Positions 27,701 through 38,742 of a stretch of 64,000 nucleotides of DNA are shown here, one piece after another (position 1 is the stretch's first letter; each line of letters opens with the position of its first letter). Origin of the DNA: Paragordius varius (Eukaryota; Nematomorpha). The translations under genes and the position numbers were made by a program. The stretch lies in NCBI GenBank assembly GCA_964247055.1, contig OZ176050.1, forward strand, positions 8,990,001-9,054,000, written 5' to 3'. Under the pieces are notes generated by a model. The model was not told the origin of the DNA. It saw only the letters and a program-made list of their open reading frames with translations, and ran no database searches.

Positions 27701-30700
27701 TCACAGTTGGATAACAAAACAAGCATATACAATATTTAATGAGCCTGCAAAAAACTTTATGTTTATGTATCAAAACTTCTATGCCTTAAATCCAAATTAT
27801 TGAAAACAATGTTATTCGCACACTATCAAACCCACCCAGCATAATTGCACGAAGAACATACTCCATCAAGTTTTTGATCTCAATGCCATAAACATTGAAA
27901 TAAAAAATGTCTGAACATAATGGGCACGTATGTAAAAAACGAGAAAATTTACTTTAAAATACTAAAAAACTACTAGTCGAAGCTGGTAGACCCTATACTA
28001 CATGGTTTTACCCAATAACAAAAGATCTCAAAATGCTAAACTGATAATAGGAATGGCCAAATCTCACATTAAGTCGAACGGTGAAAATCCCTTTACAAAA
28101 ACTAAAAAATTAAAAAATGTTTTTGGTTCTATTATAAATTTATTTTATAACCGGATATAAATTTGTGATTTTTTAACATTAATATGTTAAACAAAGTGCA
28201 TAATTAAATACAACTAGATAAAAGAATAACATGGTCTAATAGTCATAATTACAATATTTGGCAAATATATAGGAAACTATAAATAAAACCAGAAAACCTT
28301 TATCCAAAAAATGATTTTTCGAAGATATGAATAAATTTGTGGTTTCATTATTATATAATTTGATCAAGCATCAAAATAAAACATATAAAGTACAGATTCA
28401 AGTATAAGATAAAAAATATATTATGATGAATATTATGCTAACATTGTATTTTTATCCATTTTTGCCTAGTTAAAAAATAAAAATATATTAATTTTAATAT
28501 AAAAACCAATACTTTTTGTTATATGATTCCCTAAATTGAGGTACAGTGTGGTAAAACCAATTATATTTATCATCGCATAAGTTATACATAAGCGCTGCTG
28601 GCATTTTAATTTTCCAATTCCACCAAGCATCCGGTGGTCCAGCTTCAATAAGTAAAACCTGATATAAAAAAAATAAATCACGGAAAATAAAATTTTTTTT
28701 ATTAACAAAATAATAATTATATAATTATTTTAATAATAAGATAAGAAGGGTGGGGTCTATCCGGTTTTAAAAAATCCGTGACTAGGACCGCTATCAAAAA
28801 ATAAGAAGTCAAAAATATGTATATGTTATATTATGTAAAAATATAGAATTTATAGGATAATGTTAAATCATACTTTAAGCAAATAATTATATGATTTAGA
28901 AATTTTTAATTTTTTCCACATTAATTACAAACACTACTATAAACATTTGAATTGGTTAATTTCAGTTTGATCAACCACAATTTATTGAGATTTTTAACAT
29001 ATATTTGGTGTTTAACCACTGCATTTATAAGCTGGCAGACAGTTAAATCCAACCTAATCTAAAATCCTTAATTAAAATATTAAATAAAAAAATGTCTAAA
29101 AACCTTATTATTTCTATCTGCAGATAAACGATTAGCTAATACACAGCCAGCCGAACCAGCCCCAACTATAATGTAATCAAATGGTCCCTTATCTTTAGCT
29201 TGATCGATTGTTAATTGGCTGCGTGAACGATCTTGTCTTTGAGTCCAAAAATGTTTATAAAACATTTTATCAAACGGATATTTAATTCTCAATGGAGGAG
29301 CATTTGATAAATTTGATCTTGAAAATTGACGAGATATGTTTTGATGAAAAAATCGTTTATCGATTTGTCTAAACCCGGAGTTACTTGAATGAATTACGCT
29401 ACTAAAAATTGTCCTGTGTGGTGGATCATGCATAAATGTTTTAGGTCGTAGCATGCTATCCGCTGAATCCGTTTTAGAGGTAACACCGGTAATTATATGC
29501 GGATTTTCATCAATATTATTTTTATTTAAATTTTGAGTAGAACAATTTTGACTGTTTTCTGCGCATTTTTTATCGTTTTCGTCAATATCTACTTGACCTT
29601 CAACGAGTTGGAGAATTAAATCACCAAATTCGGCCACGGATGTAACAATGTGATGTGCATTGGCTTGTTCTAAATGCATTTTATTCCCAACGCCTGAAAG
29701 GACACCAATAACTAAACCTTTTGGGTAAAAAATATAATTAGTTTGAAAATAACTCAAATTTCAACATAGAAAATACCCTTAAAATATTTTTGTTTATCGA
29801 CCAAATTTTCTTTTTATTATCTAAAAGCATCACAAAATACCTAATTTAGCAGAATGACCCATTTGTAAATCGGCTTTTGTGTCGCCAATAATGGCTGTTT
29901 TTTCAGGGGGGACACCTAATTCTCGGCAAATTTTTAGCGCATTAGCCGGGTTTGGTTTAGGCCGTGAATCCAAATCGTCCCCACACACTATAGCATCTAA
30001 AAGGTCTTGTAGATTGCCCAGCTTACCTAAAATATCCATAGTGTAGTTGCGATCATCCGCAGTACAAAGGGCAAGTTTGATCCGTTTCTCCCTGAGTTTT
30101 TGCCAAAGAGGCCGTAAATCGGCCAACTGTTTAATGGTGAGATCATTGGTTTTAGTCCTAACATCATGAATGTGTCGTTTTTTACTCATTGAATTGGTTG
30201 TTACATTGTAGGGTTGGTCTGGTTTAACGACTTTATGAGTATCATGGGACAATATTATATTTTGAAATTGTATGTGATTAATATCAAATGCTTTGTCGAC
30301 AATTTCATCCGTTTGATTGCCTAACTGGCTGGTCAAAATTCCTGAATAATTGGATAAGTAAGTAGAATAATTTACATGTACAGAAGGTCTGCCTTATGAA
30401 ATTCTTTATGCAGACGACCTCATAATCACTGCAGAAGATATTTCAATACTCGAAAATAAATATCTTATATGGTCAAAACAATTACATAAATACGGTCTCA
30501 AAATCAATACAAACAAAACTAAAATTCTAATCACAGGAGATGAACATAAAACTATAAAGTTCCCATGCCCAGTGTGCACCACTGAGGTAAAACTAAACTC
30601 ACTTTGTTGTACAAAATGCAGAAATTGGGTCCATAAAAAATGTTCCAACATAAAAGGAAAGTTAATTAATAATAATAATTTTATGCACACCATGTGCTTC

Positions 30701-32215
30701 ATCAATACCACTGCCAATATCGAATCCACGTACTTTAAACTTTAATGGAGATAAACTAGAAGTTATAACATCTTTTCCATATCTGGGCGATTATATAGCA
30801 TCTGATGGTTCTTTGAGGGATGCCATTTCTCATAGAATCAGACAGGGATGGGCCAAATTCAATCAATTAAAATATATTTTAACTAATAAAAATATCAAAT
30901 CGAATCATAAGATAAAGATTTACAAAATGGGAATAAGACCAGCTATGACATACGCTACAGAAACCTGGGCCCTTACAGCAACAGACCTAAATAGACTTAC
31001 TAGAGCTGAAAATCACATGCTCAAAATCTGCAACAATAATTTTGATAATACCATAGAAGAAGATGAACCCATAGCTTTATTCATTCAGCGCAATCGATTG
31101 CGATATTACGGACATATTCAACGTATGAATTCCGATAACTGGGTCCAAAAAATACAACATTTAAATATATCCGGCCCAAACAGAAAAGGCCGCCCTAAAC
31201 TCACATGGTCCAAACAGCTGACCCAAGATCTATCACACTTTAATATTGAACACGAACAAGTCTTTGATAGGACATTGTTCAGAAAGTTGGTGCATGGAAA
31301 CCCCAGATACCCTGGGACCTAAAATGAATGGATGGATATTGGATATCAACTTATTATATATAATTTTATAGAGTTAGTAAAGAGGAGAAAAGGATATAGA
31401 TTTATTAGATTCATCCATTGAAAAAATCAACGTTATCAATATCGTTATTTAACTCTGGTACTCTAAATTTAAATTGTTTAGCTAAGGAATTTGTTAAAAT
31501 ATCAAATAATGCATTAATTTTTTTAATTGTAAAATTATATCATCCTTATAGATTAGATATTCATATAGGGTTGGTTTAAAAATGAAAAATCTAAACTAAT
31601 AACGTAATTATAAATTTGTATTTTTCCTTATAGTTTTGTTTTAAAATATAAACAATTTTGGGCATTAATATTTAGAAAAAAGCAATAAAAAACATTTGAT
31701 TCTGATCTCAAATAAATTAATTTAAAGAATTCAACCGTTGACTTTCTAAATTTCAAATCGGATATAAAAAGGGTCGTAAACTAAATTTAATATTACATAA
31801 TACATTAACTGCCTTGACTATTAAAAACTATAAGTTTAAAAATATAGAAATTTAATTATAATATATATATTGACAAATAATAAAAACTTTGGCTTACTTT
31901 TTATCTCATTTTTTGTTTGAGCAACTGTGCCCTCTGCAACAATGCCGGGTACAAATTTCTGTAAATGCTCATCGTATCCCAAAGATTTGTATAATAACTG
32001 TTTTGAATTTATTTTACCCAATATATCAATACTGCAACATATATTAAAAGTTACCTTTCAACAATATTATCCAACCACGGTTTCCAAAGAGAATGAAAAC
32101 AAATCAAGGTTCCATCTTTATCAAAAATGATTAATTTAATTTTTTTCACCCGGAGTTGGAGGGTAGAATATCTGTTGTAAAGGATCTTATTAGTGCAAAT
32201 TGCAAATAATTTCAT
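21781..32215 (-). CDS. CHDH: HAD-superfamily phosphatase fused to choline dehydrogenase (GMC oxidoreductase)
   Basis: Fifteen exons give 1,085 residues with every phase consistent: 32215-32055, 32031-31898, 30341-29841, 29717-29104, 28658-28513, 26497-26274, 25896-25742, 25504-25267, 24965-24855, 24434-24241, 23997-23740, 23362-23125, 22499-22404, 22019-21864, 21812-21781. Residues 1-310 are a HAD phosphatase with motif I D32-K-D34-G-T, motif II T192, motif III K227 (RPKPNP) and motif IV G-D252-TKA-D256. A basic N-terminus ([17 protein letters not shown]) could be a mitochondrial presequence. A ~130-residue linker leads to a full GMC domain: FAD loop G451-A-G-S-A-G456, [31 protein letters not shown], His1015 in [13 protein letters not shown], and SGNLNAP near the end. 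It closely follows human CHDH, which oxidises choline to betaine aldehyde in mitochondria. The phosphatase substrate is unknown. Confidence 0.92.
26949..27035. mobile_element. Partial copy of a short TIR element
   Basis: The sequence from aaaatttgttttataacaca to gccagcataaatgtgcc matches the right half of the complete element at 42295-42494. It is intergenic to exons 5 and 6 of the choline dehydrogenase fusion, so it is intronic. Only one half is recognisable. Confidence 0.5.
30370..31330 (+). mobile_element. LINE fragment: 3' part of a reverse transcriptase, inserted in an intron
   Basis: The plus strand encodes the RT catalytic motif ([19 protein letters not shown]) and [12 protein letters not shown]. 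Next come a Cys-rich insert (CPVC...[12 protein letters not shown]), a [14 protein letters not shown] block, and a C-terminal domain ending with [13 protein letters not shown] and GRPKLTW. This order is typical of RTE/CR1-like non-LTR elements. Frames shift at about 30700-30810, and everything upstream of the RT palm is missing, so it is 5'-truncated and inactive. It lies antisense in intron 2 of the HAD-choline dehydrogenase gene. The 3' end carries atggatggat-like sequence. Confidence 0.85.
32032..32054 (-). other. 23-nt intron in the HAD-choline dehydrogenase gene
   Basis: On the minus strand the intron begins gtaact and ends ttgcag. It joins the exon carrying the HAD DKDGTL motif to the cap-domain exon ([12 protein letters not shown]) in frame. 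Confidence 0.85.
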
Positions 32216-32301
32216 GAATCACAAAACCCACCGACCGTATTATGTACATTTAATAAAACAACTGACTCATCTTTCATTGTAATTATCACGCTGCTTTTAA
32301 A
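32216..32301. promoter_or_regulatory. Shared start region of the HAD-choline dehydrogenase gene and CCT8
   Basis: There are 86 bp between the two divergent start codons (32215 minus, 32302 plus). It must hold both 5' UTRs, and probably a bidirectional promoter, unless transcripts start in upstream exons or are trans-spliced. Confidence 0.45.
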
Positions 32302-35300
32302 ATGACTTCCATGCAAATCCCTTTTACGCCAGGACTTTTGTCCATGTTGAAAGAAGGAACTATGGTATATTTTAAATTAGATTCCAATTTTTTTACCTTT
32401 AAATTTTCTCAAAATTTATTTTTTGTTTAGTATATGGATGATGAGGATGATCGATTGATGAATATAACAACTTGCGCTAACATGACCAAAAAGTTTGCAT
32501 CTTCTTTTGGCCCTAATGGTTTGCATTAGTTTTTAAAATATTTATAGGAATGAATAAATTGATAATCAATCATTTGGAAAAGGTTGTTATAACAAACGAT
32601 GCAGCCTCAATGATGAATCAATTAGATGTTGGTTTTTTATTTTATATCACAAATCTTATTTTTTATAAAAATTCTATATTTAATTGAATGTTCATATATG
32701 ACTTTTGAATACTTGATTTATATTTTTTGTACAATTAAATTTTAAACTCTTTATGTTACTTTACCAAAATAAATTATTATCGATAATTATAATTATTTTA
32801 CCCTTATGTCAATAGTTGCAAAATCCCGCGGCAAAAATCTTAATGTATGCAGCACAGATTCAGGAAGAGGAGGTCGGAGACGGCACAAATTTTATCATGG
32901 TTTTTGCCGGGGCTCTGTTGGAAAATGCGAAAGAATTGATAAAATCTGTAAATTTTTATAACTTATATTTATAATTTGGTTCGCTACTTATATTAAATAT
33001 ATATTTTATATAGGGTCTATCAACGTCAGATATAACAGAGGGTTATAACAAGGGTAAAAAGAAGGCCTTAGAAATTTTACCAAGTATTATACTATTTATA
33101 TATAGTCATGTGTCCTTTATTTTATAACAAAATTATTTTTTTTGTTAAATGCGTATAAATATTTGTTAAAGAATGGAAAAAACAAGAGCTCTATGGTATT
33201 AACAATATCATATTCATCAAAAAAATAAAAGAAGTATCTGGAAAAGGTGTCGAAAATCTTATATGGTAAAAATGTGTTTAAATATAATGAAAATACACGA
33301 ACAACTAACCCTTCATCCTAAAATTATTGTTAAAAGAGTACGGCATTTATCATATAAGATTTTCGACGCCTCCCCACACTTCTTTTACTTTTTTGATGAA
33401 TATGATATTGTTAATACCATAGAACTCTTGTTTTTACCATTCATTCACTAATATTCACCCATTTAACCAAAAAAATAAATTTTTAATAAAATAAAGAATA
33501 CATGACTGTAAATCGCCAAATATTCTCTTAAATTTATTTTTTTCGCTTTTTCTTTATGTTAGCCAATAATAAAGCTCTTTGCTATATATACTGTTTGGCA
33601 ATATTTACAGAAATACTATGAATATATTTTTTATCATACTATAGATCAGGGGTGTCCAACACAAATGGCTTCGCGGGCCGTATTTTTTCACAAAAAATTT
33701 AAGAAACGACACTCGAAAAATATAGGCAATTAATAATTAAATTTTTAGATTATAAACATAAGAAAAATGCATAACAGTTATTCATTTCATCCTTGGCTAT
33801 TTGTTGCCGATTGGCATGACACATTAAAAAATTTGTTTAAGAAATATGAATGTTAATAAGATTTTGTTAGCATATTTTTTTGAATTGTGCAATTTGTAAT
33901 ATTTGTTTGGTACGTTTTCAGATGTTTCGTGGGCAGCGTGTTGGATACCATTGCTCTACATATTTATTAGTTTTTACAAGTTACGTGATGTCTTAAATTG
34001 TTTCCACGTATATATTTAGCATTGGTGTGTGAAACAATCAAAAATTTTGATGATGAAAAATTAGTTACGCGTTATATTAAATCGTCTATCATGAGTAAAC
34101 AATTGGGGGATGAAGACTTTTTGGCCCCACTTATAGCTAAAGCGTGTGGTATATAAATTAACCATTTCTATAACTTTAATTTTAGATATTAGATGAAATT
34201 TTTATTCTTATTTATGAAATATCTGTTAATTATTTTTTCAGGTAATATTTTGGCATTTTAATTCTTTATTTTACTATATATGTTAAAACGTTGCCCCAAA
34301 TTTTACAATCTAATAAATTAGGAAATATTCGTTCACATTGATATATCCTTTATTTGTTACATTTAGTTATGGCCAAAAAGAAGGCTTATGGGGAAAATGA
34401 GTACTTTAATGTTGACAATGTACGAGTATGCAAGATTATTGTAAGTTTTATTTGCAATAATGTATCATTCGATATGTAAAAATATAATTCTAAAATTATT
34501 TAAATAAACTGTAATAGGGATCATCCATCCTTCAATCGTATATTATTCGTGGGATGTGTTTCAAAACGCGAGTTGAATCAGAAATCACGAGCGTTAATAA
34601 ATGCAAAGTTGTATGTTATTCATGTGCTTTTGACCAAGCCCAAACTGAAACTAAGGGAACCGTTATGCTTAAAACGGCTAATGAGTTACTTAATTACACC
34701 AAGGGTGAAGAAAATTTGCTTGAAGATGTAAGCTATATACAATGAAAATTGGTTTTATAAACAGACAAAACGTAAAAACAAATATTTTTTAAAAAAGGCA
34801 ACCATATTAATAATCTTGGCTTTTTTAGATATAATTCATCGTTTTTGAGTTGCGAATTAGGAAATAAAGATGTAAATTAATTATTAATCGACCAATATGT
34901 GAATTTAAAATTGTAATTATACAGTTTATGCAGAAAAAATTATGGTAAAGTGTGGCTTGTTTTTAAAAACAAGTGTTTATTAGTTGTTATGTTACGCTAT
35001 GTCTTTATAATTTTATTTTTAATGTAATTGAGAAAATATATTTTACTAACTAAATTTTATAAAGTTATACCTTATTAGCTTTAAAAAGTTGCTCAATAAC
35101 ATCAAGTGTAAAGAAAATTTGAAGATATATCCTTTTTAACCTATTTTCATAAGTAGGTAGTTTAAGTTTTTCATCCTATTATTTAACGGTTTAAATATAT
35201 AAAATACTAGTTTGTTTAACCAAAATATAAATTAACTCGTATCTCTTGTAATTAAGATAGTTTAGATGATAATGATCTGTTTTTCACATATTAGATAGTT

Positions 35301-37827
35301 TAGATGATAATGATCTGTTTTTCACATATTAAAAAAATAAATATAAAAGTAAAATATCTTTGTCCCTTTAAATATTTCAAAACTATTTTTTTATATTCAG
35401 AAAATTAAAGCAATATCCGATGCTGGCTGCAATGTTGTAATTACGGGTGGGGGTAAGATTGGCGATTTGGCCCTCCATTATGCGAATAAGTATAAGATTA
35501 TGTGTGTTCGACTTTCTAGTAAATTCGATTTACGCCGCGTTTCTAAAATGACTGGAGCTAATGTTTTGCCATCAATGGTAAAATTTTGGATGTTTTTCCT
35601 TCTTTATAACTTTTTTTCGCAAAGCAAAAAGAAAAGATTAATACTTTTCTAATTAAGAAAAAGCGATATAATTTAATATTTTTCTATATAACTAAATTAA
35701 CATATATATTGGGTGTGATACCAGTTGACATGTCTCTACCTTATCCAAAACGATAGGATGCATTAAAAATATGTCAGGTTTAAAATGGTTTTTTTTCTAT
35801 ACAAAAAAATATTTTTATTTTGCCCAGGGTAAACCACCAACCTTAGAAGATATAGGGAGTTGTGATAGAGTATATGCCGATGAAATTGGGGACACACCAG
35901 TTATTGTGTTTGATCAAGGTTTATATTTATTTAAAAATAATATTTTATACAATATTTTAAATTATTATATGTTTCCATAACATAAAGATAATATCACATC
36001 ATAAATATAAACTTATATTTTTACTTACTTTCATTCAAAAAGATGCTGCTATTTATTGTTTATAATATATTTTTTATATACATTTGTTCAGAAAATAAGG
36101 ATTCGAATTTAGTCACTATCGTGGTCCGGGGTAGTAGTGAAAATTTTATGGATGACATTGAACGGGCTATTGATGATGGAGTTAACAATTATAAGGCTTT
36201 TACTCGCGTAAATTATTTTTTCTATTAAAAAAAATATTTTTGAACAATATAAGTGATATACTTTAAATATACTATGTTATACCAAAAAAATTTATGCAAT
36301 AATTGCGAAACAAAAATTTTAGAAAAGTTACAAGCTCTTTATATAAACCCAGCAGCCGTTAGAATATGTATATGATACGGTAAGATTGGGTTTATATTTT
36401 GCGATTTTAATCTACTTTACAATGCAATGGGTGTAAATTATCGAATTGTGAATAGTGTTTATTTTGTTGTGATTCCTTACAATTACTTGTTTTTTTACAA
36501 AATTTTCATCATTGCAAATATATTAGGATGCAAGGTTACTTCCCGGCGCTGGTGCAACCGAGATTGAATTGTGTTCACGTTTATCCAAATATGCTGATGT
36601 AATATATATATATTTCAAATTTGAATTGATTTTTCAAAATAAATGTACCACAATATTCCTATTTTATTTATAAACCCTGGCCCATTTAATTTTATCATAT
36701 TACATAGACATGTCATGGACTGCAACAGTATTCTATAAAAAAGTTTGCCGAGTCATTGTTAAGTATTCCAAAGGCTCTAGCAGAAAATTCTGGTGTTCGG
36801 GTAATTTCTTTAGTAAATTTTACATTTTTATATCGATGATTTTTAAAAACATAATATATTTTTGTAGGCTATGGATTTAATATCTAAGTTAAATGCGGAA
36901 CATGAAGCAGGAAACAAAAATGTTGGTTTTGATATTGAGGTAAAAAATATTTTATTTTCCCGTTTTTTCTTATTTCTTAATAAATTTTTTATTTTTTTGT
37001 ATGTATGGATTTAGAATATGGGTTCACCCGATTGTGTGGATGCCCAAAAAAAGAATATATTTGATTCACTCATCGTTAAAGAATGGGCTATCAAATATGC
37101 AACTCAAGCGGCCAACACTATTTTATCGATTGATAAAGTTTAATTTCTTTTAATACATTTTCATTTATTCTAATGACCCGAATCGTAAAAAAACACTGCT
37201 TATTATTCGCATCGTGAGCATTTTTTTCATAATATACCTGAATTTTAGAACGCATTTGTAATTTGAGGTAAAGAATTACGCACTTCAAAAATATACTCAG
37301 AATAAATGGCAAAAACGCCATATAATTTTAAAAAAATAAATAGTTAATATCTTGACAAAGATTATACCAATATAACCGAAAATAGAAATTTTTCAAATTA
37401 ACTATTTTTTAAGGATCATATATACGCGTTTTTCGCCATTTATTTAAACTACATTTGAATTTTTTAAGATTTATAATATTTGATTAATTGAAAAGTGATT
37501 TTTTATATTTTTATAATGGAAACTAAGCTGAAAAGCTTTAATTTTTAGCCGGTGTATTTAAGGAAAAATGCTTGATAATTGAAATGGACTGCACCACTAT
37601 ATTTATTTTAAAAGTATCATATTTTTTCACTAAGCGATGGTAATTCAATTATTTTTTTAAATTTCTTTAAACTTTTTGTTTTAAAAGCTTTATTTAAAGT
37701 GAACGATATATATATTATTAAATAAAAAAATCTATTATCCTTATAATATTCTTAACAGATTATAATGTCTAAACCTGCTGGTGGACCAAAACCGCAAAAT
37801 CCGAAACCCCAAGATGATGATGAATAG
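32302..37827 (+). CDS. CCT8: T-complex protein 1 subunit theta (CCT8)
   Basis: This is a subunit of the cytosolic CCT/TRiC chaperonin, which folds actin, tubulin and other proteins using ATP. Sixteen exons give 552 residues (human 548): 32302-32364, 32431-32518, 32548-32627, 32816-32947, 33014-33083, 34020-34148, 34367-34440, 34518-34727, 35401-35577, 35828-35918, 36092-36207, 36527-36598, 36708-36800, 36868-36939, 37015-37137, 37759-37827. Phases agree throughout. Chaperonin marks include FGPNGMNKLI, TNDAAS, the ATP-binding VGDGTNF, AIDDGVNNYKAFTR and LLPGAGATEIE. The C-terminus IIMSKPAGGPKP matches animal CCT8. Introns run from 29 nt (intron 2) to 936 nt (intron 5, which holds two mobile elements). 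A poly(A) signal AATAAA is at 37922-37927. Confidence 0.97.
32519..32547 (+). other. 29-nt intron in CCT8
   Basis: The intron begins gtttgc and ends ttatag. Its removal reconstructs the invariant chaperonin sequence FGPNG-MNKLI across a split glycine codon. Confidence 0.9.
33171..33449. mobile_element. Foldback/MITE with ~100-bp inverted arms in CCT8 intron 5
   Basis: The left arm (about 33171-33262) and right arm (about 33345-33449) are near-perfect inverted copies. They share, for example, acaagagctctatggtatta at the left and its complement at the right, followed by a caatatcatattcatcaaaa block. A loop of about 80 bp separates them. There is no coding capacity; the small open frame at 33263-33451 lies within the structure. 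Confidence 0.85.
33647..33953. mobile_element. hAT-type MITE in CCT8 intron 5
   Basis: The left end caggggtgtccaacac and the right end gtgttggataccattg form inverted termini typical of hAT elements, followed inward by GC-rich gcgggccg. The flanks ctatagat and ctctacat match at six of eight positions, consistent with an aged 8-bp target duplication. The 307-bp element has no transposase. Confidence 0.8.
35255..35330 (+). repeat. Perfect tandem duplication, 2 x 38 bp
   Basis: Two identical 38-bp units (starting agatagtttagatgataa) lie head to tail in CCT8 intron 8. Perfect identity suggests a recent duplication or a collapsed/expanded assembly repeat. Confidence 0.9.
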
Positions 37828-38742
37828 ATTTTTCGTTGAAAATACTTACAGCAATACATTTTCTCGCTTTTGTATTTTGTATAATTTGTGATTTATATTT
37901 TGTTTAGTCTCACATTCATACAATAAATAAAATGTTGATAGATATTTTTGAGTCAAAAACAATTATATTTTTGGTTTAAAAAAATGACATTTATATTGTG
38001 ACTGAAACTTAAGGGACTAATATGATAAAATCCTTTGCTGTCCATGTAAAAGTTTTTAGTCGAACTAGGCTATTCCAAGTATCAAAACATAACACAATTA
38101 CTCACATCCCGATTTATTAACTTTTTTGAATAATTTTTTAATGTAAGCAATTCAAATACTTTAGAGCATTTTCCATAAAGCAAACTAATAATTTTCATCT
38201 ATTTCTTACAGCATTGAAGTTTATGTAATAGAAAAGAATGCTAACCTAATCTGTATTTATTACGCTCTTAATATTTGACCTGTTTGCCTTCTTCAACTCA
38301 TTTATTTAATATTATTGATAAGCTCGAAAATTGCTAATTCAATCGATATTTTGACACAGCTTTATCAAAGGTAAAAAGCCTTTGTAAAACCTCCTCTTTG
38401 AATTTATCTATTGTAAACATTATTGATATTCATTCTTGCGAGTTAAATTAAAATATTTCAAATAATATAAAAGGTAAAGTTTTTTAAGTCAAAAAATATT
38501 TAACAAAATATTAAAACTAACATTATCCACCCAAAAAATGCAAAAACATAACGTTATGGTCATTGACAAAATTAAATTTATTGGAAATATGTATGCATTA
38601 AAGTATATACACAAAATATATAAATATTTATAATATTTTCCATATTTTCTTATTTCATCTTTTAATGTATATAAAGATCATCCATGATAACCACCTTAAT
38701 TTGAACTAATACCATTTTGAACCACGTTCTTTGTTTTTTGGA
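37828..38742. other. Convergent intergenic region, CCT8 and CDC40 3' ends
   Basis: The CCT8 poly(A) signal (37922-37927) lies near the left end. The rest is AT-rich, has no gene, and separates the 3' ends of two converging genes. Confidence 0.5.

Noticed and set aside
21781-32215. Bacterial gene transfer origin of the HAD-choline dehydrogenase fusion
   Set aside because: The gene has 14 introns, host-like base composition and a GMC half very close to animal CHDH. Nothing indicates recent transfer, although the HAD half resembles bacterial phosphoglycolate-type phosphatases.
33263-33451. Small protein in CCT8 intron 5
   Set aside because: The open frame lies entirely in the loop and arm of a foldback element.
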